Positions 5,274 through 6,182 of a DNA stretch of 6,182 nucleotides are shown here, one piece after another. The notes under the pieces are model-generated. The model did not search any database. It was not told the origin of the DNA and worked only from the letters and a program-made list of their open reading frames with translations. Position numbers and translations under genes: made by a program. This DNA comes from Thermoleophilia bacterium (lineage in GTDB: Bacteria > Actinomycetota > Thermoleophilia > Gaiellales > SKUG01), in NCBI GenBank assembly GCA_007122215.1, contig SKUG01000100.1:1-6182 (forward strand), read 5' to 3'. Each line of letters begins with the position of its first letter. The stretch's first letter is position 1.

Positions 5274-6142
5274 CGCTTCCGCCGTCGCTTGTTGGGCCGC
5301 ACGGAACCGTCCGGGGCCGGCTTCTCCTGGCCCCCTGCGGGGCCGGAACCACTCTCTCCATTCGACGGCTCGGGTGGCGATTCCTGCCGGATCTCCTCAC
5401 CGCCGCCGTCGCGCTTGCGCTTGATCACCCGCTTGCGGCCCTTCTTGTCGGCCGGAAGGACGATCTCCCGGTCGACGTCGGTGATCGCCGTGATCAGGAG
5501 GTGCTGGGCGAAGGTCCAGACGTTCGTGACGATCCAGAACAGCAGCAGGCCGAAGGGGAAGCGGATCACGATCCAGAGGAAGAGGAACGGCAGCGCGAGG
5601 ATGATGTACCGCTGCGCGCCCTGTGCCGTCGCGGTCATGACCCAGGAGGAGACCAGCTGCGACACCACGTAGAAGGTGACGAAGCCGGCGCCGGCCCATC
5701 CCAGGGTGTTCACGTCCTGGGTGATGTCGGGGATCACGCCGAAGAAGAAGTCGAGCGGGGCCTGCTCGCGCATCTCGGCGTAGACGCCGGTCTCGTCCTC
5801 GGAGAACTTCCGCAGCACGAAGAACAGCCCGATCATGATCGGCAGCTGCAGGAGGATCGGCAGGCACGAGGCAAAGGGGTTGATCCCGTTGTCCCGGTAG
5901 AACTCCATCATCTTGACCTGCAGCTGCTGGCGATCCGAGCGGTAGCGCTCCTGGAGCTGCTTCACGTACGGCTGCACGACCTGCATCGTGAGCATCGACC
6001 GTGTCTGCTTGATCGTGATCGGCAGGATCAGGATCCGCACGGCCGCGGTGAAGACGACGATGCTCCAGCCCCAGGGCAGGCCCGTGAGCGTGTGGATCGC
6101 ATCGAGGCCCGTTCGCAGCAGCTCCAGCCACCATCCCCACAT
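5270..6142 (-). CDS. yidC: Membrane protein insertase YidC (Oxa1/SpoIIIJ family)
   Basis: Inserts and folds inner-membrane proteins, alone or with Sec. The 290-residue protein has the five-helix core without the large proteobacterial periplasmic domain. Core segments lie at about 26-43 (with groove Arg36 in AAVRILILP), 93-111 (after NPFASCLPILLQLP), 151-169, 180-193 and 197-217 (FPFGLLLFW with Asn207 and Gln213). A helical-hairpin cytoplasmic loop of about 46-88 is Gln/Lys/Arg-rich. The C-terminal tail (about 225-290) is long and mixed: basic KKGRKRVIKRKR, then Gly/Ser/Pro/Glu-rich low complexity, ending PNKRRRKR. This is typical of actinobacterial YidC and probably contacts ribosomal RNA. 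No lipobox is seen. The ATG at 6142 has a strong Shine-Dalgarno GGGAGGG (6151-6157) 8 nt upstream, and an in-frame stop lies just beyond, at 6167-6169. It is the first gene of the visible run; rnpA and rpmH would be expected to the right. Confidence 0.97.
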   Translation of the reverse strand: MWGWWLELLRTGLDAIHTLTGLPWGWSIVVFTAAVRILILPITIKQTRSMLTMQVVQPYVKQLQERYRSDRQQLQVKMMEFYRDNGINPFASCLPILLQLPIMIGLFFVLRKFSEDETGVYAEMREQAPLDFFFGVIPDITQDVNTLGWAGAGFVTFYVVSQLVSSWVMTATAQGAQRYIILALPFLFLWIVIRFPFGLLLFWIVTNVWTFAQHLLITAITDVDREIVLPADKKGRKRVIKRKRDGGGEEIRQESPPEPSNGESGSGPAGGQEKPAPDGSVRPNKRRRKR

Positions 6143-6163
6143 GCCTACACCCCTCCCTGGGTG

Positions 6164-6177
6164 GTTTCACGTGAAAC
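6164..6177. promoter_or_regulatory. parS centromere site 2, upstream of yidC
   Basis: A second perfect GTTTCACGTGAAAC, here extended by one symmetric base on each side to a 16-bp palindrome (6163-6178). It begins 22 nt upstream of the yidC start, just beyond the Shine-Dalgarno, and 1439 bp centre-to-centre from parS site 1. The pair confirms origin-proximal location. Bound ParB could also affect readthrough into yidC, but that is inference. Confidence 0.97.
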
Positions 6178-6182
6178 CGGGA

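Noticed and set aside
4674..5672. 332-codon plus-strand open frame opposite rsmG, khpB and yidC
   Set aside because: Same shadow effect; the composition is low-complexity and the genes beneath it are certain.
1..6182. CRISPR arrays, insertion sequences, integrases or toxin-antitoxin genes
   Set aside because: No spaced repeats, transposase-like motifs or small paired toxin-like genes are visible on either strand.

Overview
This is a chromosomal segment of a high-GC bacterium, most likely an actinomycetote. The pointers are strong GC bias at third codon positions, the 14-bp actinobacterial form of parS (GTTTCACGTGAAAC, present twice), a YidC with a long basic tail, a KhpB/Jag without an N-terminal Jag domain, and a 165-residue BFN-family protein of the usual actinobacterial size. 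I cannot fix the class; a deep lineage such as Thermoleophilia is a guess. No phage, transposon, CRISPR or other sign of recent transfer is visible.

Every gene I support lies on the minus strand, so transcription runs from high to low coordinates. In that order they are: a parS site; yidC (membrane insertase); khpB/jag (KH-R3H RNA-binding protein, overlapping yidC by 4 nt); a second parS that contains the GTG start codon of rsmG; rsmG (16S rRNA G527 methyltransferase); parB (chromosome partition protein); tRNA-Ile(GAU); a bifunctional-nuclease (BFN) family gene; an unrecognised single-pass membrane protein of 171 residues; and a class A penicillin-binding protein that overlaps it by 4 nt and runs off the left edge. 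Coding is dense. The largest gap between neighbouring genes is 54 nt, so no gene-free stretch over 300 nt exists.

The first half, yidC to parB, is the conserved origin-proximal cluster, normally rpmH-rnpA-yidC-jag-rsmG-parA-parB. ParB should load at the two parS sites and organise the origin region. No dnaA boxes are seen, so oriC itself is outside the window. The notable departure is that parA is missing: only 30 nt separate rsmG and parB, and nothing like parA follows. The second half looks like an envelope module. The small membrane protein has a faintly PepSY-like exported domain and is translationally coupled to the PBP.

Nothing here is clearly a new system. The best leads are the coupled membrane protein/PBP pair, the ParB without a neighbouring ParA (with an altered GERRxR box), and the parS that holds the rsmG start codon.
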